From Nitzschia putrida (Eukaryota > Bacillariophyta > Bacillariophyceae > Bacillariales > Bacillariaceae): a DNA stretch of 64,000 nucleotides. The notes beneath the pieces are model-generated. The model worked only from the letters and a program-made list of their open reading frames with translations, was not told where the DNA came from and searched no databases. Position 1 is the first letter of the stretch. Each line of letters starts with the position of its first letter. Below are positions 1 to 9,559 of this stretch, piece by piece. The stretch lies in assembly GCA_016586335.1 (NCBI GenBank), contig BLYE01000018.1:186001-250000 (forward strand), in the 5' to 3' direction. The position numbers and the translations under genes are program-made.

Positions 1-953
1 TTACCCATCTCAACATCGTCCTCCTGACTGACTCTGTATTTCTTGTCACGCAGAGCGTCTTTGATCTTGACAAGGGCTTCGGATATCGAGAGCTCTTGGT
101 ACTCCCCGTCCGAATCCCGCCTAAGGAACCGGCCATTCCTCTTGGTGACCCAGTTGAAAATATCGTACGCAATATCGGATCGCTTCTTGCGCTCCTTCAG
201 TTTGAGGGCTTGGTATTTCTGTTGATGCCTTCTGACCTCAACCAAGTAACTCACATTTCCAGGGTGGTTGTTGGGGCCGCTGCCTTGGCCAGCTAAAACG
301 TCCTCGTCCCGCAGTTCAAGTTTTCCTTCCGCATTGAACTCCGGGGCAATGTTCTTGGGTTGTCCAGGAACTAATGGCTTCTCTCTCCGTGATAGATTTG
401 GGTTGTCATCCTTATTTGAATTGAGAGAAATGCCAGCATCTGATACACTAGCAAATGGGTGCGGAGTAGACAAGGAGGGTTCTCGATTTCTATCGAGTGT
501 AGTTGAAACACTAGACATGCCTACAGCGCTACTAGTACTTGTACTAGTAGCAACAGGAGGTATTTGTTCATGTCCCCCACTATCAGCAGTAATGTCTGGC
601 TTTACAGTTGACAGAGGCTTCGTTCCACTGGTGGAACTGGAACTAGAAAATTCAGGTACGTAGGTGTCCCGTAGTGCACTGCGGATCTTGTTGAGCGCTG
701 CGTTTTGAGGTAGTTCTCGAAAGACCTCTTGTTGGTGATGAGAGTCACAACGCAAGAAGCGACCACCATTCTTAGCGACGCTATCGAGGATTTGTCGTTC
801 AACATGAGTCTTTCCGTAATGGTCACCCGGTGAGAGCTTTTTGTAAGGCTCACGCAGTGAGAGTATCATCTCCCAATACCGCCGGTTCCCTTGAGTGGCC
901 CTCAGACCAGCACCCCAAGTAAAGACAACATCTTCTTCTTTGAGTTGTATCAT
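1..953 (-). CDS. DUF6824-type protein 1 (partial, C-terminus outside window)
   Basis: About 317 residues are visible and the frame is open to the window edge. The ATG at 953 is used because an in-frame TGA lies immediately upstream at 956-954; a spliced upstream exon cannot be excluded. Two domain copies are seen. Residues ~2-95 are a degenerate copy in which the usual D-V-L-x-G-R-G is D-V-V-F-T-W-G and HPGN has become TQGN, while the second half (NGGRFL, ALNKIRSALRD, YVPEF) is intact. Residues ~213-305 are a standard copy (DVLAGQG, NNHPGN, NGRFLRR, ALVKIKDALRD). The linker is rich in Ser and Thr. The second domain and the following residues (RVSQEDDVEMG) closely match domain 2 of the next gene (RVGEQDDVEIG), which indicates local duplication. 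Function is unknown; a nuclear role is inferred from the family. Confidence 0.8.
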   Translation of the reverse strand, partial: MIQLKEEDVVFTWGAGLRATQGNRRYWEMILSLREPYKKLSPGDHYGKTHVERQILDSVAKNGGRFLRCDSHHQQEVFRELPQNAALNKIRSALRDTYVPEFSSSSSTSGTKPLSTVKPDITADSGGHEQIPPVATSTSTSSAVGMSSVSTTLDRNREPSLSTPHPFASVSDAGISLNSNKDDNPNLSRREKPLVPGQPKNIAPEFNAEGKLELRDEDVLAGQGSGPNNHPGNVSYLVEVRRHQQKYQALKLKERKKRSDIAYDIFNWVTKRNGRFLRRDSDGEYQELSISEALVKIKDALRDKKYRVSQEDDVEMG

Positions 954-1892
954 TCAGAATGTGACTGTAACAAGAGCTTGACAGTGAACGTTGCAGCAAG
1001 CGTGAACATACAAGAGGCGATAACTACTTGAAGTGGTAAAACAACGACGCTGCTGTTGCCAAAAAAACCAGACCTGTCCACTCCCCTGTAGGATCCTACT
1101 GGCTTGTACGTGATATAGATTTCTGACCCGCCGTTCGCGCTGCTTCACAAGTCCTGAGTCCCGTCATGAAGTCTTTGTCCCGGTTCCTTGATACCGCGTG
1201 TCATTGTCGTGGGAATAGTACTATACTAGGGTATTCGACACCGTATACCCAATTCTGTTGTTTGGCATGAAACGTGTGGCAGCTACAGTCACAAGATCAT
1301 CATCAGACCCAGGGTATATACCAGACCTCGCGACCTCGCGACATTCTCCTCCAATTGTCCGGGTTGCTTCAGGCAAACCTACGGTACCGTACGACGTACG
1401 GATTGTGCGGTCGCACTTCTTATAGTAATAGTATGTAAGTAATATACTCTACCTAGGTTGTGTTTGTATCAATCCCTCAAGGAAAAATAATGACAACAAG
1501 GCGTCGTGCTCCCTGTCGTCTTGAGTTTTCTTTCTATCGTATTTCATTGCACAATTCTATGTTGTTTATACTCCTCCAGAAAAGTATTCATACTATGCAT
1601 CTCAAGTCTAGTTGTGGCGTTGTTCTATTGAGCGCTTAGCTGGTAACAAAACACGTACACACACCTCTAGGCTTCCTTCATACGCTCCACGACATTGAAC
1701 ACCACCGCCGCAATGTGCTCATTTAGACGTGACTGCTTGATATGCAATATACCATACTGTTCTCTATATTCCATTATACTTCAACTCAAACTAGCCGGCT
1801 AATCAAGAGGGAGCAGCCCACATTCGGTGAGATGACAACTTAAAATACTATGTTAGTAGATGTCACCACCACCAATACTACTCAGGGTCGAA
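954..1892. other. Intergenic, nothing recognised
   Basis: About 0.94 kb between two same-strand family members. Short open frames here show no family similarity. It should hold the promoter of protein 1 and the 3' end of protein 2. Confidence 0.6.
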
Positions 1893-4646
1893 TCACTTTT
1901 TTCCTCCTGTTGGTTTTCCATCACGCAATGCACGCCGGATCTTCTTCAAGGCCTTATCTTCCGAAATCTCCTCCACGTACAAATCCAGCGGGAACCGTTT
2001 GTGAACAAAGCGACCACCACTGTCTTTGACAAAGTTGTACACCTCCTTGGCAAGCGCTGTTTTGCCTATCAAGTCTCTCTCTTCTAGTGACCAATATTCT
2101 TGTTGCAACTCTCTCACTTTTTGCAAGTAACGTTGGTTCCCTGGACGATTTGCGGAGCCAGACCCCTGGCCCGACAAAACGTCAGGCTCCTGCAACTCTA
2201 GTTGCTGCGGCTCTCTACTAGTGCTCTCTCGGGGTGGAACAAACATTGGAACTGGAGCAACTTGCGCAGGGGGCATGTGTTCGTTGGAAGGAAAGTATCC
2301 AGTTGGTTGAACAGTATTTCGAATTGAATAGGCGCCGTTGTCTTCTCCGGGGAGAACGTCACCTCCACGGAAGGAAGCAAATGCTTGCTGTGCCAAGCCT
2401 CCGGAACTTCTGTTGAAAGGCACTGGCAACTGGTGACTGCTAGCGACCGGGGCATCGTCGTTGGGTTTGTGGTAGGTGGCGAATGTGGAAGCATGATCAA
2501 CACGACTACCCATGCGACCTGTAATGACAGAGGAAGTTTTCCATTCCTTTCCAGGTCTTCCAGGCACATCTTGGGGGATCTCCCACAATCCAACCTCCTC
2601 GTCGTCTTCATGGATCGATACATAAACCTGTTGAGACTGAGGTTCCAAGTGTCGACCAACACCAGTCTCAGCGTCGACGGGACTCTGGTATTGAACTTGT
2701 TTGGGTCTTGTGGATTGCTCGTCACCTGTTTCGGAATTGTTGAGTCCTGTCACATGAGTCAATTCATTGACAGTTGCATCAGTAACGTCTCTCACTATTT
2801 CAGATGTTTCTTCGGGACCCTCTTGGACGTTCGCAAAAGACCCCGTCGTGTCGTCGTCTTCATTGAAAGATTCAGACATGGTGGTGTGTTCGCTCACTGC
2901 GGTCAAATGCGTTGGTTGCCTTGCCACTTGTTGGGAAGGTGGCAATGCTTGATCTGTGGCCATTTTCCCTGTGGCTTCGTGCATAATGTTCACTGCTGAT
3001 TCCTCAAGAGGTTTCGGGTCTGACTCGGTCTCCGTGAGAAATTTTGCACCCCGAAGCCCACGATTGATTTTCTCAAGCAATGCTGCCTCAGATAGCTCCT
3101 CCAGAAGGCCATTCTCCTTATTCCTCTTAATGTAACGAGTACCTCCCTGACGCACTAACATGTGCACTTGGTGTGCAATACTTTGCATCTTGGTAGAATT
3201 TTGAGGGTATATAGACTGATATTCGCGTTGAAAAAGTTTCAATATTTTCCAGAACCTGAGATTTCCTGGATGGCCGGCGACACCTGTACCTTGCCCTGCT
3301 AGGACGTCAATATCCCTGAGTTGGATTGTTTTTTCAGAACGATCTTCATCCGCGACCGCAATGTTTTGCTTGGAGACCTGATCATCAATAGTGGATGATC
3401 CTTTGGGAAATACAGAAGTACTCACGATTCCAGATGTGCTGTCTTGATGCAGAATAGCTTGACCTGGATCTGATTTGTCTTTGGACATTGGTCCCATTGT
3501 ACCTATCTCAACGTCATCTTGCTCACCGACTCTGTATCTCTCGTCGCGTAGAGCGTCTGTGATTTTGACGAGGGCCTCGGTGGCCGAAAGCTCTTGATAC
3601 TCCCCGTCGGCTTGCCGTCGCAAGAATCTACCGTTTCTGTTGAACACCCATGTGAAAATGCCCATGGCAATGCTTTTTCTCTTTTTGCGTTCCTTCATTT
3701 TGAGGGCCCGAAACTCCGGTTGTTGCTTGCTGACCTCGGCCAAGTAGTCCACATTCCCGGGGTGGTTGTTAAAACCATCGCCTGGGCCAACCAACACATC
3801 TTCGTCCCGGAGTTTGATTTTGCTTTCCGCATCGAACTCGGCGTCCGTGTCGAAATCGGAGTCCGATCTTTCTGGGGTAGGAGGAGCAGGTGTTTTTTCC
3901 ATTGGGGGTACAGGCGCCGTTTTACCACTACCAGTCTCCATTTCCATTGGGGGTGCAAGCACAGTGTTACCACCACCAGTCTCCTTTTCACGGGTTTGAA
4001 TTGGGCCCAGATTAGTCTTGACCTCCGCGAGAAACGTAGGTGTATAGGAACTCCGGAGCCCCTGCTTGATCTTCTCAAGAGATTCTTCTTCGGTTTGCTC
4101 CTCTACAAGACCGTTCTTTCGGTCACGTTTCATGAATCGAACACCTCCTTCTCGCACTAACTTGTAGACATGATCCGCAATGTGTTGCTTCCTGTCAAAA
4201 TCTCGAGAGGAAATTCCTTGATATTGTTTTCGAAATCGCGATAAGATTGTCCAGTATCTTTGATTCCCTGGATGGGAGTTGACACTGCCCCCTCTCCCAG
4301 ACAAGACATCTGTGTCTTTGAGGGTTACAGGAGTAGCGGTTTGGTCGTGTGTAGGTGACGTAAATATGGAGGAGTCAAAACTTGTAGATTGCTGCTTAGA
4401 GTTGTCCTGCGGTGCCCCACTTTCAATGGCTTGCTTCTTGTGAGGTGGCTCTTTCAGCTTGTGGATCAATGGAGTTGTACCTGGCACTGAATCAACTGTA
4501 TGCAAAGGACGCTTTGCAGGCTGTTTCTTCACATCTGCGGCGGACGCACCCCGCATTTGAGCGATTGCTTGCGCCACTGTTAGCACATCGGCGCGGGAAT
4601 CCTTGTTATCAGATGAAGGGTCACCTCTTGTCGAAACATTTGTCAT
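1893..4646 (-). CDS. DUF6824-type protein 2 with four domain copies
   Basis: This 917-residue protein is the largest member of the array. The ATG at 4646 is preferred over the TTG two codons upstream. Four domain copies are seen: ~110-205 (DVLSGRGG, NSHPGN), ~276-370 (DVLVGPGD, NNHPGN), ~443-540 (DVLAGQG, AGHPGN) and ~816-913 (DVLSGQG, NRPGN), the last ending the protein. The N-terminus has a short helix-like motif (VLTVAQAIAQMRG) shared with protein 3. The long linker before the last domain contains DDDTTGSFANVQ and the IPQDVPGRPGKEW motif, both also present in protein 3. The domain is known from diatom proteins and has no established biochemical function. No membrane or secretion signal is seen, and a nuclear or cytosolic regulatory role is inference. 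Confidence 0.85.
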   Translation of the reverse strand: MTNVSTRGDPSSDNKDSRADVLTVAQAIAQMRGASAADVKKQPAKRPLHTVDSVPGTTPLIHKLKEPPHKKQAIESGAPQDNSKQQSTSFDSSIFTSPTHDQTATPVTLKDTDVLSGRGGSVNSHPGNQRYWTILSRFRKQYQGISSRDFDRKQHIADHVYKLVREGGVRFMKRDRKNGLVEEQTEEESLEKIKQGLRSSYTPTFLAEVKTNLGPIQTREKETGGGNTVLAPPMEMETGSGKTAPVPPMEKTPAPPTPERSDSDFDTDAEFDAESKIKLRDEDVLVGPGDGFNNHPGNVDYLAEVSKQQPEFRALKMKERKKRKSIAMGIFTWVFNRNGRFLRRQADGEYQELSATEALVKITDALRDERYRVGEQDDVEIGTMGPMSKDKSDPGQAILHQDSTSGIVSTSVFPKGSSTIDDQVSKQNIAVADEDRSEKTIQLRDIDVLAGQGTGVAGHPGNLRFWKILKLFQREYQSIYPQNSTKMQSIAHQVHMLVRQGGTRYIKRNKENGLLEELSEAALLEKINRGLRGAKFLTETESDPKPLEESAVNIMHEATGKMATDQALPPSQQVARQPTHLTAVSEHTTMSESFNEDDDTTGSFANVQEGPEETSEIVRDVTDATVNELTHVTGLNNSETGDEQSTRPKQVQYQSPVDAETGVGRHLEPQSQQVYVSIHEDDEEVGLWEIPQDVPGRPGKEWKTSSVITGRMGSRVDHASTFATYHKPNDDAPVASSHQLPVPFNRSSGGLAQQAFASFRGGDVLPGEDNGAYSIRNTVQPTGYFPSNEHMPPAQVAPVPMFVPPRESTSREPQQLELQEPDVLSGQGSGSANRPGNQRYLQKVRELQQEYWSLEERDLIGKTALAKEVYNFVKDSGGRFVHKRFPLDLYVEEISEDKALKKIRRALRDGKPTGGKK

Positions 4647-4810
4647 TCTCAAAAGAGACTTTCACTTTTAAGCAAACGCAGCAGCAACAACAACCGCAAC
4701 TATCAGCAACGAGCGTTGGAACAAGGAGAGTACGAACAGAGGGTACGAGTAATGATGAGCTGCTGTTCGTCGATGCAACAAAACAGAAAGGATCAAGATA
4801 TATGTATGCC

Positions 4811-4962
4811 TAATATATATAAATGAGACTTTTCTGCGACAAGAAGAAGTCAATGCATGCCTTGCCTAATATATATGTGAATGAGACTTTACTGCGACAA
4901 GCAGAAGTCAATGTATGCCTAATATATATGAATGAGACTTTACTGCGACAAGCAGAAGTCAA
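4811..4962. repeat. Three tandem copies of a 53-56 bp unit
   Basis: Units start near 4811, 4867 and 4920. Each begins with TAATATATAT, followed by AATGAGACTT, a TCTGCGACAAG or ACTGCGACAAG core, and AGAAGTCAAT. The first copy is the most diverged. The repeat lies ~165 bp upstream of the protein 2 start, where it supplies A/T-rich TATA-like runs. Confidence 0.85.
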
Positions 4963-5381
4963 TAACATCGACCAAGGTAGCTGATCCGCTGGATGACTTC
5001 TTCTTTAGTGAATTTCTTGCTCGTTGACTTTTATGCGTGTGCAAAACTAACAGTTCCAATCAGTTGGTGGCATGACAAGCAACTTCTTCAACGGGGTTTC
5101 TTTGTCGTCAGCCTCCAAACTGAAGGAATTGATCGCCCAACAGATGGGCTCGGCTCCAAATTCTGCCCAAGCTCCGATTCCCCCAAAATGAGTTGCAATA
5201 TCAATAACACCATTTTGTGGCTGCAACAGAGTGTGTTAATGTGCTACCCCAATCATGGCAGGGTTGTTGCCACGCGTTGGAGAAACAGAGACCAGCATAC
5301 GAGGTGATTGCCACCAACATATTCATGTTCAACAACATCGTGGTAGCTCGGAAAAGCTTCGTTGTGATGTGTCTTTTTGAA
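4963..5381. other. Intergenic, possible decayed 3' part of protein 3
   Basis: Protein 3 stops where its similarity to protein 2 is still running, so this stretch is where its missing C-terminal part would lie, but I could not find a domain remnant. A minus-strand stretch of ~55 codons (about 5050-5213) is open but unrecognised. Confidence 0.4.
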
Positions 5382-6455
5382 TCATCTGGTGGTAAGTGTC
5401 GAAGGATTGGCAACATGCCCAACTATTCTACCCAAAATGGCAGGGGAAGTCATCCATTCCTTTCCAGGTTTTCCAGGTACATCTTGAGGGATTTCGAACA
5501 ACCTAACCTCATCTTCGTCTTCATGGATTGACACATGAACCTGCTGAGACTGAGGTTCAAAATGTCGACCAACACGAGTGTCAGCGTCGTTGGGACTCTC
5601 GTAGGCGTGATTGGGCCTTGTTGATTGATTATCCACATGAGTCAATTCATTGACAAATTGATCAGTCACGTCTCTCATTATTTCAGCTGTCTCGTCGGGA
5701 TCCTTTTGGACGTTCGCAAAAGACCCCGTCGTGTCGTCGTCTTCAAAAGTACAATCCTCGTCGTCGCTTTCGTAGACAGATTCAGACATGGGGGAGTGTT
5801 TGCGCTCTATGTTCCATTGCGCTTGGGCGTGTAGCGTTGCTTGGCCTGTTGTGATGTTTCCTGTTGTTTCTTGTGGATCGCCCACACAGGATCCGTCATG
5901 GGATCCCTGGTCCAACTCGGTCTCCATGAGAAATGCAGGAATACACACAGTCCGAAGCCCATGCTTGATCTTGTCAAGACATTTTTCCTCAGATAGCTCC
6001 TCCAGAAGGCCATTCTCTCGGTTTCTTTTAATGAAACGAACACCACCTTGACACACCAATGTGTACACTTGGTTTGCAATATCTTGCTTGGCAACATCTC
6101 GTCGGGATAAGGACTGATATTCCTGGCGAAAGGGCGCGAGAATTTTCCAGAATCTGTGGTTACCTGGATGACGGTGAGCTGCACTGCCTCTCTCTGACAA
6201 AACATCTGAATGTTTGAGTTGAATTGGTCTATCAAAAACATCTACATCCATAGAAGTAGACAGCTGCTTTTGATTGTCTTTGGCTTCATTCTGGATACGG
6301 CGTTTAAGAGGCCGCCGCTCCTGGTGTCCGTCTTGATTCGAAGAAGTTGAAGAAGTATCACTGCGCATTAGAGCAATAGCTTGCGCCACAGAGAACATAT
6401 CCTCACGAGTTTCATTTGGGCTAATTGTATCTTTTTCCGTAGACGTATCTGACAT
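5382..6455 (-). CDS. DUF6824-type protein 3, C-terminally truncated relative of protein 2
   Basis: 357 residues from the ATG at 6455. The longer frame starting at 6497 adds 14 residues that do not match protein 2, whereas the stretch after 6455 contains the same VAQAIAxMR motif. One domain lies at ~80-180, with DVLSERGS in place of DVLSGRGG, then RHPGNHRFW and GGVRFIKRN. After it come DDDTTGSFANVQ and the motif IPQDVPGKPGKEW, as in protein 2, and then the frame ends abruptly at TLTTR-stop. In protein 2 the equivalent region runs on for ~200 residues to a further domain. This is best read as a truncated duplicate; it may still be translated. Confidence 0.75.
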   Translation of the reverse strand: MSDTSTEKDTISPNETREDMFSVAQAIALMRSDTSSTSSNQDGHQERRPLKRRIQNEAKDNQKQLSTSMDVDVFDRPIQLKHSDVLSERGSAAHRHPGNHRFWKILAPFRQEYQSLSRRDVAKQDIANQVYTLVCQGGVRFIKRNRENGLLEELSEEKCLDKIKHGLRTVCIPAFLMETELDQGSHDGSCVGDPQETTGNITTGQATLHAQAQWNIERKHSPMSESVYESDDEDCTFEDDDTTGSFANVQKDPDETAEIMRDVTDQFVNELTHVDNQSTRPNHAYESPNDADTRVGRHFEPQSQQVHVSIHEDEDEVRLFEIPQDVPGKPGKEWMTSPAILGRIVGHVANPSTLTTR

Positions 6456-6984
6456 GTTTCTTCTTGAATATCGTGACCATGACAAAAGAGGCAGCAAACA
6501 ACGATTGGAAGAAACAAATTGGACAATCTGAGGGGATGGGGCAACAAGGAGTTCCGCAGGTCAATACTAGAAGTACTTTAATGGTGGTCGGTGATCGGTG
6601 GTACAATGTACGTTTGGGTTTTGGGAATGTGAAAAAAGGAATCGCGAGGTCTGTGGTCTTGGTGGTGAATTGGCAAGACATATGTACCAATAATGCATAT
6701 ATACCACACAGGTTGAGCACAGCTTGGAATGGATTCATTGGACTTCAAGGAACGGAGAGGAGGCGTGACATCACAAAAACAACAGCAACAACACGATATC
6801 CACAACAGGAGGAGGAGAACACAACAAGGCTTCGGACTCCTAGAAGTATCGTTGACTCGAGAACCAAGTTGCCAAGTCTCTTCTTGCACAAAGATTGTCA
6901 TTCGGCAATCACACAAGAATGCTACTTTCTAACAACCAGTAGTTCTCTCTTGTTCCGCTCTTGCTTTCCAGCGTATCTGTCGAT
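6456..6984. other. Intergenic, nothing recognised
   Basis: About 0.53 kb upstream of protein 3. No coding stretch or repeat is convincing. Confidence 0.5.
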
Positions 6985-7182
6985 CTAAAAAGTTTCGTAA
7001 TGAAACACCGACCTCCTTGTTCGTGTAAGAAATCCAAACTTCCATGACAAAGCCATGTTTCCCATGAGTCCTCTTGGTTGGAAGGTTGGAACGCTTGAAC
7101 CTCTGGCAACACACCTTTGATCACTCGTAGTAGTAGGTCCAGAGCCTTGGCTGACAACCTGCTCATTCTTCCATAGCCGCAT
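6985..7182 (-). pseudogene. Decayed DUF6824-type domain
   Basis: Pieces of one domain are found in all three minus frames. They are WKNEQVVSQGSGPTTTSDQ (signature region), VLPEVQAFQPSNQ (the KVRELQ helix), THGKHGFVMEVW (the GKTAIAMEV helix) and FLHEQGGRCFITKLF (the GGRF segment). Reading through them needs at least three frame changes, so it cannot be a working exon. The order and spacing match the GQG-type C-terminal domain of neighbouring genes. Confidence 0.75.
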
Positions 7183-7390
7183 CTGCCGCGGTGCTATGCA
7201 ATGTTCGACTCGCGGCGGCTAGCTAGAAGAGATATTATTTTGATGCAACAGGTAGTTTATATGTATATATATATATGAACTTGAGCAGATGGCTGGTCGT
7301 TTGTAACGTGTGTGGTTCCAAAGAAGAATGGTACTGCACTATACCGAAGAATTTTGTAATGCGACCAACATAGGAGACCCTGAGTTGAGT

Positions 7391-9559
7391 TCAGGTAGCT
7401 CGGCGCTTCCTCCCGCATACACCATTCCTCGCATTGGGTCTTTGTCGCAAGGATCGCTTGATCTTCTTCAATGCCTCCTTCTCGGACATCAAACCCCAGT
7501 ATTTGTGAAAGAATTGACCTTGGTTTTCGACAACAACAAAATCATACACTTGCTGTGCTATGGCCGATTTACCTTTCGAGTCCGTAAAAGGCAGCGCCTG
7601 GTATGCAGGTCGCAACTCCTTAACCTTACGCAGGTACAGTTGATTGCCTGAATGCTTGTTAGTAGTGTCGCCTTGGCCGCCCCAGACATTTGCATCAATC
7701 TTATCTGCGTTTGTATGAGGTTCCGATTCGGACTGTGCGCCCTGAGCATCTGCCGGAGCACTGTCGATTGCTGAAAACTGATTCCAACATTCACCCTCCC
7801 TTCCTGGTACAGGGGTGCAGCTACTCCGAGATGCCAAGGAGGAATCTCCATCGTCGGGATTAACATGAATTCTTGGCCCAGCAACGGAATGCGACGTCGT
7901 ATCAGAGATGTTGGCATTGCCGTTGTGAATCGATGTAGGTTCTTGAGGAGAAGCCTTTGTTACAATCATCGGAAAACCATTGTGGCCCAACTGCCCTGTT
8001 TGATGTTGCTGTTGCTGTTTCAGATCCAGCATGGCCTTCGTTGGACACTGATCGGATGGCGACTTGTTGAGCGCTGCGTTCCAGGTGTTTGGAGTGCCCT
8101 GAGCATCTGCTGGAGCACTGTCGATTCCTGAAAACTGATTCCAACATTCACCATCCATTCCTGGTACAAAAGTGCAGCTACTCCAAGATGCCAAGGAGGA
8201 ATCTCCTTCTTCGGGATTAACATGAATTCTTGGCCCAGCAGCGGAATGCGACGTCGTATCAGAGATGTTGGCATTGCCGTTTTGAGTCGATGCAGGTTCT
8301 TGAGGAGAAGCCTTTGTTGCCATCATCGCATAAGGAACACCATTATGGCCCAACTGCCCTGTTTGTTGTTGCTGTTGCTGTGGCTGGTGCATATCCGGCA
8401 TGACATTCGTTGGACACTTGTGGGGTGGTGACTTGTTGAACGCTGCGTTGTAGGCGTTTGGAGTGGCTTCGCCACCAACACCAACCGAAGGAAAACATGC
8501 ATCGGAAGTAATAGGGGCTTCAGGTGGACCTGTTGCCATCATCAAATAAGAAATACCATTATGGCCCAACTGCATTGCTTGTTGTTGCTGTTGCTGTTGC
8601 TGTTGCAGTTGCAGATCCGGCATGGCATTCGATGGACACTGGTGGGATGGCGACTTGTTGAACGCTGCGTTGTAGGCGTTTGGAAAGGCATCGCCACCAA
8701 CACCAACCGAAAAAGGAGCTGCTTTCATCGTCGCAAGTGGAGTGGCTTCACCACCACCGCCGCCAGTGGGAGGAGTACGTCCATCAGGCACAAAGCAGCC
8801 TTGAGTAGGAACTCCTGTCATAGTTGCAATTTGTTGTAGATGCGGCTCAGGAGACATTAGACTTTGTAGCAGAGGTTGGGTTGTGTGTCCGTTGTCATTA
8901 CAACACCCACTACCTGTGTGGGCGACTCGATTCTTCACAAAAGTATCCATGTGCTGAAGGGGTGCTGGTGAAGACCCATTGTAGGTTGTAGAGGGCAATA
9001 TGGAATTTGTGGATACCCCTGCTTCATTGTCTGACAAAGAGGAACAAGCGTGATCAACAATTTCTGTCAAGACAGCAATGATCTCCTTATTCCATCGTCG
9101 TTGTGGAAGTGCTTGTGGTAGGAAGTCGCATGGTTGTGTCAACGTGTTGTCCTCCTCACAGTTCTTGCCATTTTGGGGAGAGGGAAGAAGAGAAGGGGGC
9201 GTACTTCCTTGACTTCCATGAAAAAAGACACGCGGATCGTGGTTATTAGGGTGGTTCAACTCGGAAAGTGGCTGCCCGTCCGAGCTACAGGAAGGACGCC
9301 ATGGTGTTGAACGAGTATTCGATCCTCCTCCTTTGCTGCCTGGCAAACAATGATTAGTGTCAGTAGAAACTGTGCTCCGTTGTGGTGGTGGCTGGTTTGG
9401 TAACTGTGTCAATACAGAACGAATTTTCGTATTGCTCTCCGGTTTCCAACAATGGGGAGATTCAAGGAAAGACGATTTTTTCTGGTCGAGCACAAGAAGT
9501 GGAGATGGAGGGCGACGACTTCGCCTCGTAGTGTTTGGGTTTGTTGAAGATTGCATCAT
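7391..9559 (-). CDS. DUF6824-type protein 4, Gln-rich with internal repeats
   Basis: 722 residues from the ATG at 9559; the longer frame starts at TTG. A single C-terminal domain lies at ~620-715, with a diverged signature (NVWGGQGD, KHSGNQLYL, AIAQQVYDF, ALKKIKRSLRQ), followed by a basic tail (GRKRRAT). The middle consists of repeats. A NAYNAAFNKSP / polyQ / LGHNG module occurs three times, and a larger ~119-residue unit occurs twice, containing ISDTTSHS, GPRIHVNP, ECWNQFS and DSAPADAQG. An N-terminal block (PGSKGGGS, WRPSCSSDGQP) is nearly identical to protein 5. Glutamine runs of up to nine residues resemble those of activation domains, but that is inference. Function is unknown. Confidence 0.82.
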   Translation of the reverse strand: MMQSSTNPNTTRRSRRPPSPLLVLDQKKSSFLESPHCWKPESNTKIRSVLTQLPNQPPPQRSTVSTDTNHCLPGSKGGGSNTRSTPWRPSCSSDGQPLSELNHPNNHDPRVFFHGSQGSTPPSLLPSPQNGKNCEEDNTLTQPCDFLPQALPQRRWNKEIIAVLTEIVDHACSSLSDNEAGVSTNSILPSTTYNGSSPAPLQHMDTFVKNRVAHTGSGCCNDNGHTTQPLLQSLMSPEPHLQQIATMTGVPTQGCFVPDGRTPPTGGGGGEATPLATMKAAPFSVGVGGDAFPNAYNAAFNKSPSHQCPSNAMPDLQLQQQQQQQQQAMQLGHNGISYLMMATGPPEAPITSDACFPSVGVGGEATPNAYNAAFNKSPPHKCPTNVMPDMHQPQQQQQQTGQLGHNGVPYAMMATKASPQEPASTQNGNANISDTTSHSAAGPRIHVNPEEGDSSLASWSSCTFVPGMDGECWNQFSGIDSAPADAQGTPNTWNAALNKSPSDQCPTKAMLDLKQQQQHQTGQLGHNGFPMIVTKASPQEPTSIHNGNANISDTTSHSVAGPRIHVNPDDGDSSLASRSSCTPVPGREGECWNQFSAIDSAPADAQGAQSESEPHTNADKIDANVWGGQGDTTNKHSGNQLYLRKVKELRPAYQALPFTDSKGKSAIAQQVYDFVVVENQGQFFHKYWGLMSEKEALKKIKRSLRQRPNARNGVCGRKRRAT
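7741..8690 (-). repeat. Internal coding repeats in protein 4
   Basis: A unit of ~357 bp starts near 7741 and again near 8098. Shorter NAxNAAxNKSP modules with CAG/CAA glutamine runs recur near 8064, 8433 and 8658. The period is a multiple of three, so copy-number change keeps the frame. Confidence 0.8.
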
